From the NCBI RefSeq assembly GCF_003591485.1, contig NZ_QZCF01000009.1, positions 144,199 through 208,198 on the forward strand: a stretch of 64,000 bases of DNA, in the 5' to 3' direction. A model generated the notes under the pieces. The model did not search any database. It was not told the origin of the DNA and saw only the letters and a program-made list of their open reading frames with translations. A program made the translations under genes and the position numbers. This document shows positions 41,386 through 48,243 of the stretch, in pieces. Position 1 is the stretch's first letter, and each line of letters opens with the position of its first letter. The stretch comes from Paenibacillus sp. 1011MAR3C5. Lineage in GTDB: Bacteria > Bacillota > Bacilli > Paenibacillales > Paenibacillaceae.

Positions 41386-41416
41386 AAAACGCAACCTTGA
41401 TCAAGGTTGCGTTTTT
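41386..41416 (+). terminator. Terminator of the deaminase gene (dispersed type, copy G)
   Basis: Perfect 15-bp arms AAAACGCAACCTTGA and TCAAGGTTGCGTTTT with no free bases between them, then T. The following CTGGTTGCC resembles the right flank of copies B and C. Confidence 0.85.
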
Positions 41417-41644
41417 GTGTCTGGTTGCCATAATTCAGCGTTTGAAGTTTCTATGGCAATAAAACTTCAAGTATGCCGCCCACAGCCATCTCGTGCGGAA
41501 GTCGCATCGTCTATCAGCCAAGCGTCGCATTCACATCCCCGTACCCGGACTTAAGTAAGAAGCATTCTGCGGACCGTAATGGCTTTTACTAGCCGACTGT
41601 AAAATGAAGGAAAGTTTCACAGTTGGAAAGTGAAGGGATGTTGG

Positions 41645-41912
41645 ATGATGCGTATAGGTGAAAAATCGTTTCTGCCCCTGGCGGCCATTCTGTTGATACT
41701 GATCCTCTGGTTTCCAGGGGTTGTTCGGCTGCTGCCGCCACACCGTCCGGGCTGCAAGAATCCCGGATTGAAGCAGAGATTGACCGTGTCATGGCGAAGT
41801 ACATCGGCAAGAATGTGCCAGGCGCCGCTGTATCTGGATGATCATGCTCGCTGTTGCACTGCTGCTGACTTCTATCTTTTTGTACCAATTCAACCTCTAT
41901 AGCTTCTGGTAA
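41645..41912 (+). pseudogene. Serine hydrolase (beta-lactamase family), N- and C-terminal scraps
   Basis: The first ~25 codons give a signal peptide (FLPLAAILLILILWFPG). After a frameshift the frame reads SAAATPSGLQESRIEAEIDR and VMAKYIGKNVPGAAVS, the typical start of a class C beta-lactamase-like hydrolase. Directly after GCTGTATCTGG another frame gives MIMLAVALLLTSIFLYQF and a stop, a C-terminal membrane helix of the kind found at the end of such proteins. The catalytic centre (SxxK, YxN) is deleted. Non-functional. Confidence 0.75.
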
Positions 41913-42049
41913 AACGGATGTAACATGCACCGATTGCATCCCATTTATTTTGGGGAATTGGCCCATTCCCTGCGCAAATGTCCTTCATACGATATAGGGT
42001 TCCTATATTGAATGTATGTGCAATCAATATCTCCAAGGGAGTGGGATGA

Positions 42050-43399
42050 GTGACAGCAAGAGCGGGGCTAACCGGACGAGTGATTTTTCGAGGAGATCCG
42101 GGCTATGAAGCGGCGCGTAAAAATTGGGACCCCCATACGGACAGATATCCTAAAGTGTTTGTATTTGCTCAAAGAACACAGGATGTAGCGAACGCCATCA
42201 AATGGGCGCGAAAACATAACGTTCCGATTCGCCCAAGGAGCGGCAGACATTCTCTTGAGGTTAATCTGTCACAGGTTAACGGGGGACTTGTCATCGATGT
42301 CAGCGATATGAACAAGATCAAGCTGAACAGGAAAAATGGAACGGCTATCGTAGGGACTGGCAATCGAGTCGGCAGAATCGCACATGCGCTTGCGCGGCAA
42401 GGGTTTATCGCGCCCTTTGGCGACAGCCCTACGGTTGGGATCGGCGGAATTACGCTCGGCGGCGGAATCGGGCCGCTTCAGCGGACGATTGGCCTCATTA
42501 GCGATAATCTGCTTGAGCTTGAAATGGTGGACGCGAATGGAAAAGTGATTCGTGCGAACAAACATCGCAACGCCGATCTTCTATGGGCTTCCCGCGGCGG
42601 AGGCGGAGGTAACTTTGGCGTATATACCCGGTATAAATTAAAGGTGCTGCGCGCTCCGGCTCAGGCAACGGTATACCGCATTATCTGGCCGTGGAATCAA
42701 TTCGAGAGGGTGCTCAGAGCATGGCAAAAATGGGCTCCTTCGGTTAATACCAAGCTGGGCAGCGAACTCACGATTGGTCCAAAAAAAGGGGGCAGTGTCA
42801 CGATGGAAGGGCTGTACCTAGGTCCTCGATCGGAAGCTCTTCGTCTATTACAGCCGCTTACAAGCGTCGGCACGCCTACGAGCAAAATCATTCGGCAGGT
42901 GCCTTACCCGGAAGCTGTGAGCTTCTTGTTGCCTCCCGATCCCGTGCTTACTCAGAGGTACAGCAACCAGTTCTCGTCGGGCTTCGCCAGACGTCCGTTC
43001 CCTAATAAAGCGATTCGGTCTATGCGGCAATTTTTAGAGAATGTAGAGGGGGAGGACGCGGGATTCTTCTTCCTGAACTGGGGTGGGGCAGTGAGCCGCA
43101 AGTCGCCTGCATCAACAGCCTTCTACTGGCGTAAGGCCAAGTTTTATGTGGAGTGGAACAGCTCCTGGATCAAGCAATCCGACGGTCCCAAAAATATCGC
43201 CATCGTACGCCAGACACGCCGGAATCTGCAACCCTTTATCGTAGGGTCCTATATCAATGTTCCGGATCAAGGAATCAAAAATTCGGGGCCCGTCTACTAT
43301 GGCGCGAACTATCCGAGGCTGCGGAAAGTAAAAGCGAAGTACGATCCCAAAAATGTGTTCCGAAATCCTCAAAGCATCACTCCAGCCCGGAGAGGGTAG
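42050..43399 (+). CDS. FAD-dependent oxidase, BBE-like (berberine-bridge) family
   Basis: 449 residues, no signal peptide. FAD domain: VFAQRTQDVANAIKWARKHN, IRPRSGRHSLEVNLSQVNGG with the His that normally attaches FAD, then GGITLGGGIGPLQRTIGLIS. The second attachment Cys of bicovalent enzymes (usually GLxCD) is Ser here (GLISDNL), so FAD should be held by the His alone. RGGGGGNFGVYTRYKLKV is the pyrophosphate-binding loop. The C-terminal berberine-bridge end is YYGANYPRLRKVKAKYDPKN. It oxidises an alcohol, sugar or similar with O2. GTG start after AAGGGAG; no operon partners. Confidence 0.92.
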   Translation: MTARAGLTGRVIFRGDPGYEAARKNWDPHTDRYPKVFVFAQRTQDVANAIKWARKHNVPIRPRSGRHSLEVNLSQVNGGLVIDVSDMNKIKLNRKNGTAIVGTGNRVGRIAHALARQGFIAPFGDSPTVGIGGITLGGGIGPLQRTIGLISDNLLELEMVDANGKVIRANKHRNADLLWASRGGGGGNFGVYTRYKLKVLRAPAQATVYRIIWPWNQFERVLRAWQKWAPSVNTKLGSELTIGPKKGGSVTMEGLYLGPRSEALRLLQPLTSVGTPTSKIIRQVPYPEAVSFLLPPDPVLTQRYSNQFSSGFARRPFPNKAIRSMRQFLENVEGEDAGFFFLNWGGAVSRKSPASTAFYWRKAKFYVEWNSSWIKQSDGPKNIAIVRQTRRNLQPFIVGSYINVPDQGIKNSGPVYYGANYPRLRKVKAKYDPKNVFRNPQSITPARRG

Positions 43400-43419
43400 G
43401 TCCTGCTCTATATTGTCCG

Positions 43420-43575
43420 TTAACGCAGCCAGTCAAAGGCGCTGTTGTAGTTTTTAAACGTGGCGTGCATCGTGCAGACAATCCATCAGCCCTCGCAGAT
43501 TTCAATCTTGGACAGCAGCTCATCCTCTTCCTCAACCAGACGTTCGTATACAGTCATCATTTCGACCATACTCAT
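43420..43575 (-). CDS. Small unknown ORF interrupted by an in-frame TGA
   Basis: ATG at 43575 has GGAG five bases upstream. The frame gives 29 residues (MSMVEMMTVYERLVEEEDEL then LSKIEICEG) to TGA at 43488-43486, then continues in the same frame for 22 codons (WIVCTMHATFKNYNSAFDWL) to TAA at 43420. It has its own strong minus-strand promoter with an operator in the spacer (43627-43656). Either a 29-residue acidic peptide or a 51-codon gene disabled by a nonsense change. It is divergent from an XRE repressor. Function unknown. Confidence 0.5.
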
Positions 43576-43598
43576 ACCAGCTCCATGATCATATTTGT

Positions 43599-43656
43599 TA
43601 CGTATATACGTACCATAATTGCCCATATTATATGATACGCTATTGCGTATAGTCAA
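43599..43656. promoter_or_regulatory. Operator pair and promoter between the small ORF and the XRE repressor
   Basis: Two palindromes of the same form TACG-N6-CGTA: TACGTATATACGTA at 43599-43612 and ATACGCTATTGCGTAT at 43635-43650, centres 37 bp apart. The minus-strand promoter is TTGACT (43656-43651), 18-bp spacer, TATAAT (43632-43627); the second palindrome fills the spacer. Confidence 0.8.
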
Positions 43657-43686
43657 TGGTCGAATTCATAAATAGTTGGTGATTGA

Positions 43687-43914
43687 ATGCCCAAGAAAGT
43701 TGTTGTCAAAATCCCGGAACTTATCAAAGAGTACAATATCTCGTTAAGGGAATTGTCTCGGCTATCCGATGTCAGGCATGCTGCGCTCAGTGAACTATCG
43801 AGCGGAAAAAGGGAAAACATTAACTTCAATCACATTGAACGAATTGCAGAAGCGCTTCATATTTCGGATATTAAGAAAATTATTGATCTGGTAGAGCATC
43901 CTGAGAAATCTTAA
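43687..43914 (+). CDS. Small XRE/Cro-type DNA-binding protein
   Basis: 75 residues, almost entirely a helix-turn-helix domain: IPELIKEYNISLRELSRLSD, VRHAALSELSSGKRENINFN, HIERIAEALHISDIKKII. It belongs to the compact Cro/C1-like group (YozG-like) encoded as solitary repressors. Divergent from a tiny ORF across two TACG-N6-CGTA palindromes, which are its probable sites. Ends in a strong terminator. Confidence 0.9.
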   Translation: MPKKVVVKIPELIKEYNISLRELSRLSDVRHAALSELSSGKRENINFNHIERIAEALHISDIKKIIDLVEHPEKS

Positions 43915-43947
43915 AAGCAACTGTCCTGACACGACAGTTGCTTTTTT
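43913..43947 (+). terminator. Terminator of the XRE gene
   Basis: Arms AAAAGCAACTGTC and GACAGTTGCTTTT with a 7-base loop, then TT. Confidence 0.88.
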
Positions 43948-44070
43948 ATATCCCTTTCTATTCCGCGCAGCTAGTCAGCCCCTTGTCCTTCTAATATCTC
44001 CCGCATTTATGCACGGCATCGGCTTTATAGTATACTGATTACCAAGTAATACAGGGAAAAGAGGGAACGG

Positions 44071-44745
44071 ATGCCTACGATACTGGTTGCTGATGATGAT
44101 ACGAACATTCGCGAACTCGTCTGCTTATTTTTGCGAAACGACGGATTTGAGACTGTCGAAGCTGCAGACGGCAAGGAAGCCATGGCCGTATACGCCTCGA
44201 CGCGGATCGATCTTGTCGTGCTTGATATTATGATGCCGATCATGGATGGCTGGGAGCTATGCAAAGAGCTGCGAAAAGTCAATCCGGATCTCCCTTTGCT
44301 TATGCTGACTGCGAGAGGAGAGACATGGGAGAAGGTGAAAGGGTTCCAGCTCGGAACCGATGATTATTTGACAAAGCCGTTCGATCCGTTGGAATTGACC
44401 GTTCGTGTAAGGGCGCTGCTGAAGCGATACGGAATGGGCTCGATGCAGACGATTCAGATCGGCAGCGTCACATTGGATCGGCAGACCTATAAGGTCACGA
44501 GAGAAACGGAATCGCTCGCCCTCCCGCTCAAGGAATTTGAATTGCTGTATAAGCTCGCCGGCAAGCCCGGACAAATCTATACGCGCGAGCAACTGATCGA
44601 TCAGATCTGGGGAATGGATTACGCAGGCGATGAGCGGACGGTAGACGTCCATATCAAGCGGCTGCGCGAACGGTTCGCGAAAACACCTGATTTTCGGATC
44701 GATACCGTGCGCGGTCTCGGTTACCGGCTTGAGGCAACTCCATGA
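44071..44745 (+). CDS. OmpR-family response regulator
   Basis: 224 residues. Receiver: ADDDTNIR acidic pocket, phospho-acceptor in LVVLDIMMPIMDG, Thr in LLMLTARG, Lys in YLTKPFDP. Winged helix with LKEFELLYKLAGKPGQIYTR and VDVHIKRLRERF, ending VRGLGYRLE. ATG preceded by AGAGGG. Overlaps the kinase gene by 4 bp. The membrane-anchored hydrolase gene at 46234 follows the kinase and could be a target. Confidence 0.93.
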   Translation: MPTILVADDDTNIRELVCLFLRNDGFETVEAADGKEAMAVYASTRIDLVVLDIMMPIMDGWELCKELRKVNPDLPLLMLTARGETWEKVKGFQLGTDDYLTKPFDPLELTVRVRALLKRYGMGSMQTIQIGSVTLDRQTYKVTRETESLALPLKEFELLYKLAGKPGQIYTREQLIDQIWGMDYAGDERTVDVHIKRLRERFAKTPDFRIDTVRGLGYRLEATP

Positions 44746-46097
44746 TTAGTTCCTTATATACCCGTGTCGTATTGACCTTTCTGGTGTCTGTCATCGGGGG
44801 GACGATCATTGCTACGTTTACCACGTCGTGGCTGTATCAGGACAAACTGAACGATAACCTGATGCTCAACGTATTCCACTTTGGCGAAGACGTCTCTCGG
44901 ATCTACGATGCCTTGCCGTTTGCGGAGGCGGATTCGTATGTCAGCGGCATGAAACAGCTCCATTCCTACTATATTCGCATGTATGACGAAGGCGGGCATA
45001 TTCAATCATTCGGGGAGCTGAACGGTCAGAGCGTATCTGAAGTAACGCCGGAGCAAATCAATCAAGTGCTGGCTGGAGAAGTGCTGCAGATCAGCTCGAA
45101 GGGATTAGTGCCTGTTCTGCTGGGCATGCCTCTTCATACAGAGACAGGAACGAAAGCCATGTTTGTAGAGCCGCTTGCCGCGTCATCCGTATCACTGTTG
45201 GTGAAGTTTTTGACTAATAGCTTAATAACGGGCAGCTTGCTTATTCTTGTAGCTGCTATGTTCCTGGTCAGGCCGATCAAGAAGCTGACCGAAGCAACCA
45301 AACGGATTGCGGCGGGAGACTTCAACGTCAAGCTGAACATTAAGCAAAAGGGTGAGCTGGGCACGCTCGCCCGCAGCTTCGAAGAGATGATGCGGGATCT
45401 GAAGCAGCTGGAGCAGATGCGCAAGGAGTTCGTATCGAATGTATCGCATGAAGTGCAGTCGCCGCTTACCTCGATATCCGGCTATGCTATAGCGCTCAAG
45501 CAAGCAGGCATCACCGAGAGCGAGCGAAATCGCTATCTCGATATTATCATCTCCGAAGCGAAACGCATGTCCAAGATGAGCGATAGTCTGCTAAAGCTGA
45601 GCTTGCTGGAATCCAGTTCGCAGCAGCTGCGTGTAACCGAGCTCAGACTTGATGAGCAGCTCAGGCGGGTCATTGTAGCGATTCAGCCGCAATGGTCAGC
45701 CCGCAACATTGATTTCGAGCTTAATCTGAGAGCCGTTTCATTAGCGGCAGATCATGATCAGCTCAATCAGGTTTGGACCAATATACTCGGCAACAGCATC
45801 AAATTTTCTCAGGATGGCGGTACAATTAACGTCAGTGTCAAACCAGACGCCAAAAATGTTACCGTCCGCATAGCCGACAGAGGGATAGGCATCTCTCAGG
45901 AGGATCAGAAGCGGATATTCGAGCGGTTTTTCAAAGCCGATCGTTCCCATAGCCGCAAGTATGACGGCAGCGGCATGGGGCTGGCCATCGCGAAGCAGAT
46001 CGTATCGCTGCATCAGGGCCAAATTCGGGTGGAGAGCGAGATTGGACGAGGAACGACGTTTATCGTCATCTTGCCTATGACGATTCCGAGCGAGTGA
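44742..46097 (+). CDS. Sensor histidine kinase with extracellular sensor and HAMP domain
   Basis: 451 residues. Membrane helices near 8-28 and 150-172 flank an ~120-residue extracellular domain (LMLNVFHFGEDVSRIYDALP and on). HAMP: RPIKKLTEATKRIAAGDFNV. The dimerisation box is VSNVSHEVQSPLTSISGYAI (HEVQSP in place of HELRTP, a known variant). N box WTNILGNSIKFS, G1 ADRGIGIS, F box FERFFKADRSHSRKYDG, G2 GMGLAIAKQIV. Forms a pair with the regulator at 44071. Signal unknown. Confidence 0.93.
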   Translation: MISSLYTRVVLTFLVSVIGGTIIATFTTSWLYQDKLNDNLMLNVFHFGEDVSRIYDALPFAEADSYVSGMKQLHSYYIRMYDEGGHIQSFGELNGQSVSEVTPEQINQVLAGEVLQISSKGLVPVLLGMPLHTETGTKAMFVEPLAASSVSLLVKFLTNSLITGSLLILVAAMFLVRPIKKLTEATKRIAAGDFNVKLNIKQKGELGTLARSFEEMMRDLKQLEQMRKEFVSNVSHEVQSPLTSISGYAIALKQAGITESERNRYLDIIISEAKRMSKMSDSLLKLSLLESSSQQLRVTELRLDEQLRRVIVAIQPQWSARNIDFELNLRAVSLAADHDQLNQVWTNILGNSIKFSQDGGTINVSVKPDAKNVTVRIADRGIGISQEDQKRIFERFFKADRSHSRKYDGSGMGLAIAKQIVSLHQGQIRVESEIGRGTTFIVILPMTIPSE

Positions 46098-46233
46098 TCC
46101 GTTAGAATGGTTTTTTGCGCTTATTCATATTCAGTTCATATTCGCGTCATTGTCCGTACATCTTCATCAGTTAAGCTTGCTTTGACGGCCGCTACAGCAG
46201 CCTAATTAACTGGTGAAGAAAGGTGTAGGTAAG

Positions 46234-47169
46234 ATGAAAAAGTGGCTGAGGATTCTACTTAAAACATTAGCAGTAATCCTAATATTGATTGTAGCTTTTA
46301 TCGCGATCGTATATATCGTGAATGTGGTCAGCAACAAGACGGATCAGAAGAAGATCCAGGCATACGGACAGTTTGTTCCCGTAGACGGCAAAAATATGAA
46401 TGTGCTCATTCAAGGGGAAGGCGAAGAGACAGTTGTGCTTCTGCCGGGTTATGGAACAGCGTCGCCTGTACTGGACTTCAAGCCGCTCATAGACGAGCTG
46501 TCGCCTTATTACAAAGTAGTCGCCATTGAACCATTCGGATACGGATTAAGCGACTTGACCGATAAGGACCGCACAACCGAAACTATGGTTCAAGAAATCC
46601 ATGAGGCGCTGCAAAGCCTTAACATTGGCCGCTATATCCTGATGGGACATTCGATTGCCGGTCTATACGGAGTCGATTATGTAAGCAAGTACAGGGATGA
46701 AATTACGGCATTTGTCGGGATCGATACCAGTGTTCCCACGCAGGGCGGGATGGATGTCGAATTCCCGATCGGAAAATTTAAGCTGCTCAAAAACTCAGGC
46801 TTTGCCCGATTGATGATGAAATTTACTCCCGATCCTTATGAAGGCTTGCCTTATAATGATGAAACCAGAGAACAAATCGGGTTGCTCCAGCTTAAGAACA
46901 TGTTCAACCCTTCCATCTTGAACGAGATGGAGCACATCTCCTCGAATTTCAAAGAGGGCAAGCATATGAAGTTCCCGGTTGACCTTCCGCTGCTGCTTCT
47001 TGTCGGAGGCCAAAATCTCTCAGAGGAATGGGTTCCACTCCATGAGGAGCAAGCGGCTAGCGTAGCGAATGGCAAAATGGTTGTCTTCGATGCGTCCCAT
47101 TATGTACATCATACGAAATCGAAGGATATCGTGGAGAACTTCAGACAATTCATGGCGGACATGAAGTAA
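46234..47169 (+). CDS. Membrane-anchored alpha/beta hydrolase (paralogue of 23103)
   Basis: About 311 residues. N-terminal membrane helix (LLKTLAVILILIVAFIAIVY), then extracellular hydrolase: LLPGYGTASPVLDFKPLIDE, IEPFGYGLSDLTDKDRTTET, elbow MGHSIAGLYGVDYVSKYRDE, late His in FDASHYVHH. Well over half of the positions match the 23103 gene, but here the standard GHSIAG elbow is kept. The start is ATG at 46234, 8 bases after AAAGGTG. About 130 bp after a two-component pair, so possibly under its control. Substrate unknown (lipid or ester). Confidence 0.9.
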   Translation: MKKWLRILLKTLAVILILIVAFIAIVYIVNVVSNKTDQKKIQAYGQFVPVDGKNMNVLIQGEGEETVVLLPGYGTASPVLDFKPLIDELSPYYKVVAIEPFGYGLSDLTDKDRTTETMVQEIHEALQSLNIGRYILMGHSIAGLYGVDYVSKYRDEITAFVGIDTSVPTQGGMDVEFPIGKFKLLKNSGFARLMMKFTPDPYEGLPYNDETREQIGLLQLKNMFNPSILNEMEHISSNFKEGKHMKFPVDLPLLLLVGGQNLSEEWVPLHEEQAASVANGKMVVFDASHYVHHTKSKDIVENFRQFMADMK

Positions 47170-47343
47170 GTCTGTTTCAAGAAATGCAATTGTGCCTAAC
47201 AGGGTGCATGGATGGCCAATGTGCTGTCTTTGCACTTTGTTTTTGTTAACCGACTGACAAAGATTAGCGTGCATGGCTATGCCAGTATCATCTGTGTTAT
47301 AATATTTCAGCTATACTACACTTTTTTGATAGGGGGGTATTCA

Positions 47344-47409
47344 ATGAAAAAGAGGGTTTTGCGCAATTTGTCTTCTGGCATTGGATATTCAACAGCTGTT
47401 TTCTTCTAG
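47344..47409 (+). CDS. Possible 21-residue peptide or truncated gene start
   Basis: ATG with a very strong ribosome site (GGGGGG, spacing about 7) and TATAAT at 47298-47303, although no good -35 is seen. The 21 residues MKKRVLRNLSSGIGYSTAVF-F are basic at the start, then weakly hydrophobic. An imperfect compound hairpin (arms GAATGACCG / CGGTCATTC, inner CAGACG / CGTCTG) begins at the stop codon. It could be the cut-off start of a signal peptide or a genuine small peptide; I cannot tell which. Confidence 0.35.
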   Translation: MKKRVLRNLSSGIGYSTAVFF

Positions 47410-47489
47410 AATGACCGCAGACGGGATACGTCTGTCCATTTACGGTCATTCCAATCAAATAGCTTACCTATTGAAAAGGAGAATTTACA

Positions 47490-47888
47490 ATGACAGATAC
47501 ATTTGTCGTACAACGCACGAATCCCGACACGATCGCGCAGCCGGTCGGTCAATATAGCCATGTTACGAAGATTAGCCGGAATGCCGAATGGTATGTCTTT
47601 TCCGGGCAAATCGGAACAGACGCCAGCGGCAACATACCGCCTGATCTCAATCAACAAGCGACCCACACCCTCGATAATATTGTGAAGGTGCTGGCTTCGC
47701 AGCAATTAACGCCTGATCATGTCGTTAAGGTCAACATTTGGGCCACAGAACAGATCGACTGGGATCACTTCTACGGGGTGTGGGGCGCGACCTTCGGCGC
47801 CACGCCGCCATCGATGACAGTTGCTTATGTGCAGGCGCTCGGACTGCCTGAGCTGAAGATTGAGCTCGACTTGTGGGCTGCCGGCTAG
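47490..47888 (+). CDS. RidA/YjgF-family protein
   Basis: 132 residues: VGQYSHVTKISRNAEWYVFS, GQIGTDASGNIPPDLNQQAT, HTLDNIVKVLASQQLTPDHV, VKVNIWATEQID and PELKIELDLWA at the end. This is the trimeric RidA fold. The catalytic Arg of true imine deaminases (in a CR(x)xxxxx motif near residue 105 of RidA) is not evident, so it may belong to a subfamily with a different reaction. Good ribosome site AAAGGAG. A hairpin at 47911-47939 may end it. Confidence 0.9.
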   Translation: MTDTFVVQRTNPDTIAQPVGQYSHVTKISRNAEWYVFSGQIGTDASGNIPPDLNQQATHTLDNIVKVLASQQLTPDHVVKVNIWATEQIDWDHFYGVWGATFGATPPSMTVAYVQALGLPELKIELDLWAAG

Positions 47889-47910
47889 AGTCAAATATAG
47901 AACTAAAGAA

Positions 47911-47942
47911 GGGGTTGTCTCCATAGATGAGACAGCCCCTAT
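47911..47942 (+). terminator. Probable terminator after the RidA-family gene
   Basis: Arms GGGGTTGTCTC and GAGACAGCCCC (one G-T pair), loop CATAGAT, followed by TATTT. The arms resemble the IS1182 end (GGGGCTGTCCC), but no transposase is nearby. Confidence 0.6.
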
Positions 47943-48170
47943 TTAATGATTAGGCGACAAACACGCCGCTGCATATACATCCTTATTTTTCTCGATGATC
48001 AATTGAAACTTGGACAATTGAAGCTCGCTGCTGATTTCGTCCAGCTTCCGGACATGGTCCAATCCTTTTTTTGTCCCTAGTCGATGGACGGTCGACAAGA
48101 TGACAATATTCGTAGGACCAGGTGTAATAGCATTGCCTGGATTCGAAACAGATTTTTTCGGATTGAAATA
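47943..48170 (-). pseudogene. LysE/RhtB-type exporter fragment fused to an unrelated tail
   Basis: Minus strand. The open stretch contains NPGNAITPGPTNIVILSTVH then RLGTKKGL, matching the first helix region of LysE/RhtB exporters (PGPTNxxIL...G.KxGL). Then the sequence switches to a charged helix HVRKLDEISSELQLSKFQLI then IEKNKDVYAAACLSP before the stop at 47943. No start codon or ribosome site is seen upstream and the other five helices are missing. A deletion joined two genes. Confidence 0.65.
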
Positions 48171-48243
48171 TTATTTATACTCCTGGAGAAATAAGGTATG
48201 ATCTAGCTATTCAGATGGATTGCATGAGATGGTGGTGAAATGG

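Noticed and set aside
43153..43635. 160-codon plus-strand frame at the end of the FAD oxidase
   Set aside because: It is an out-of-frame reading of the oxidase that runs across the divergent promoter and operators.
47911..47942. IS1182-type terminal repeat
   Set aside because: Both arms form a compact hairpin just after a gene and no transposase sequence is adjacent; a terminator is simpler.
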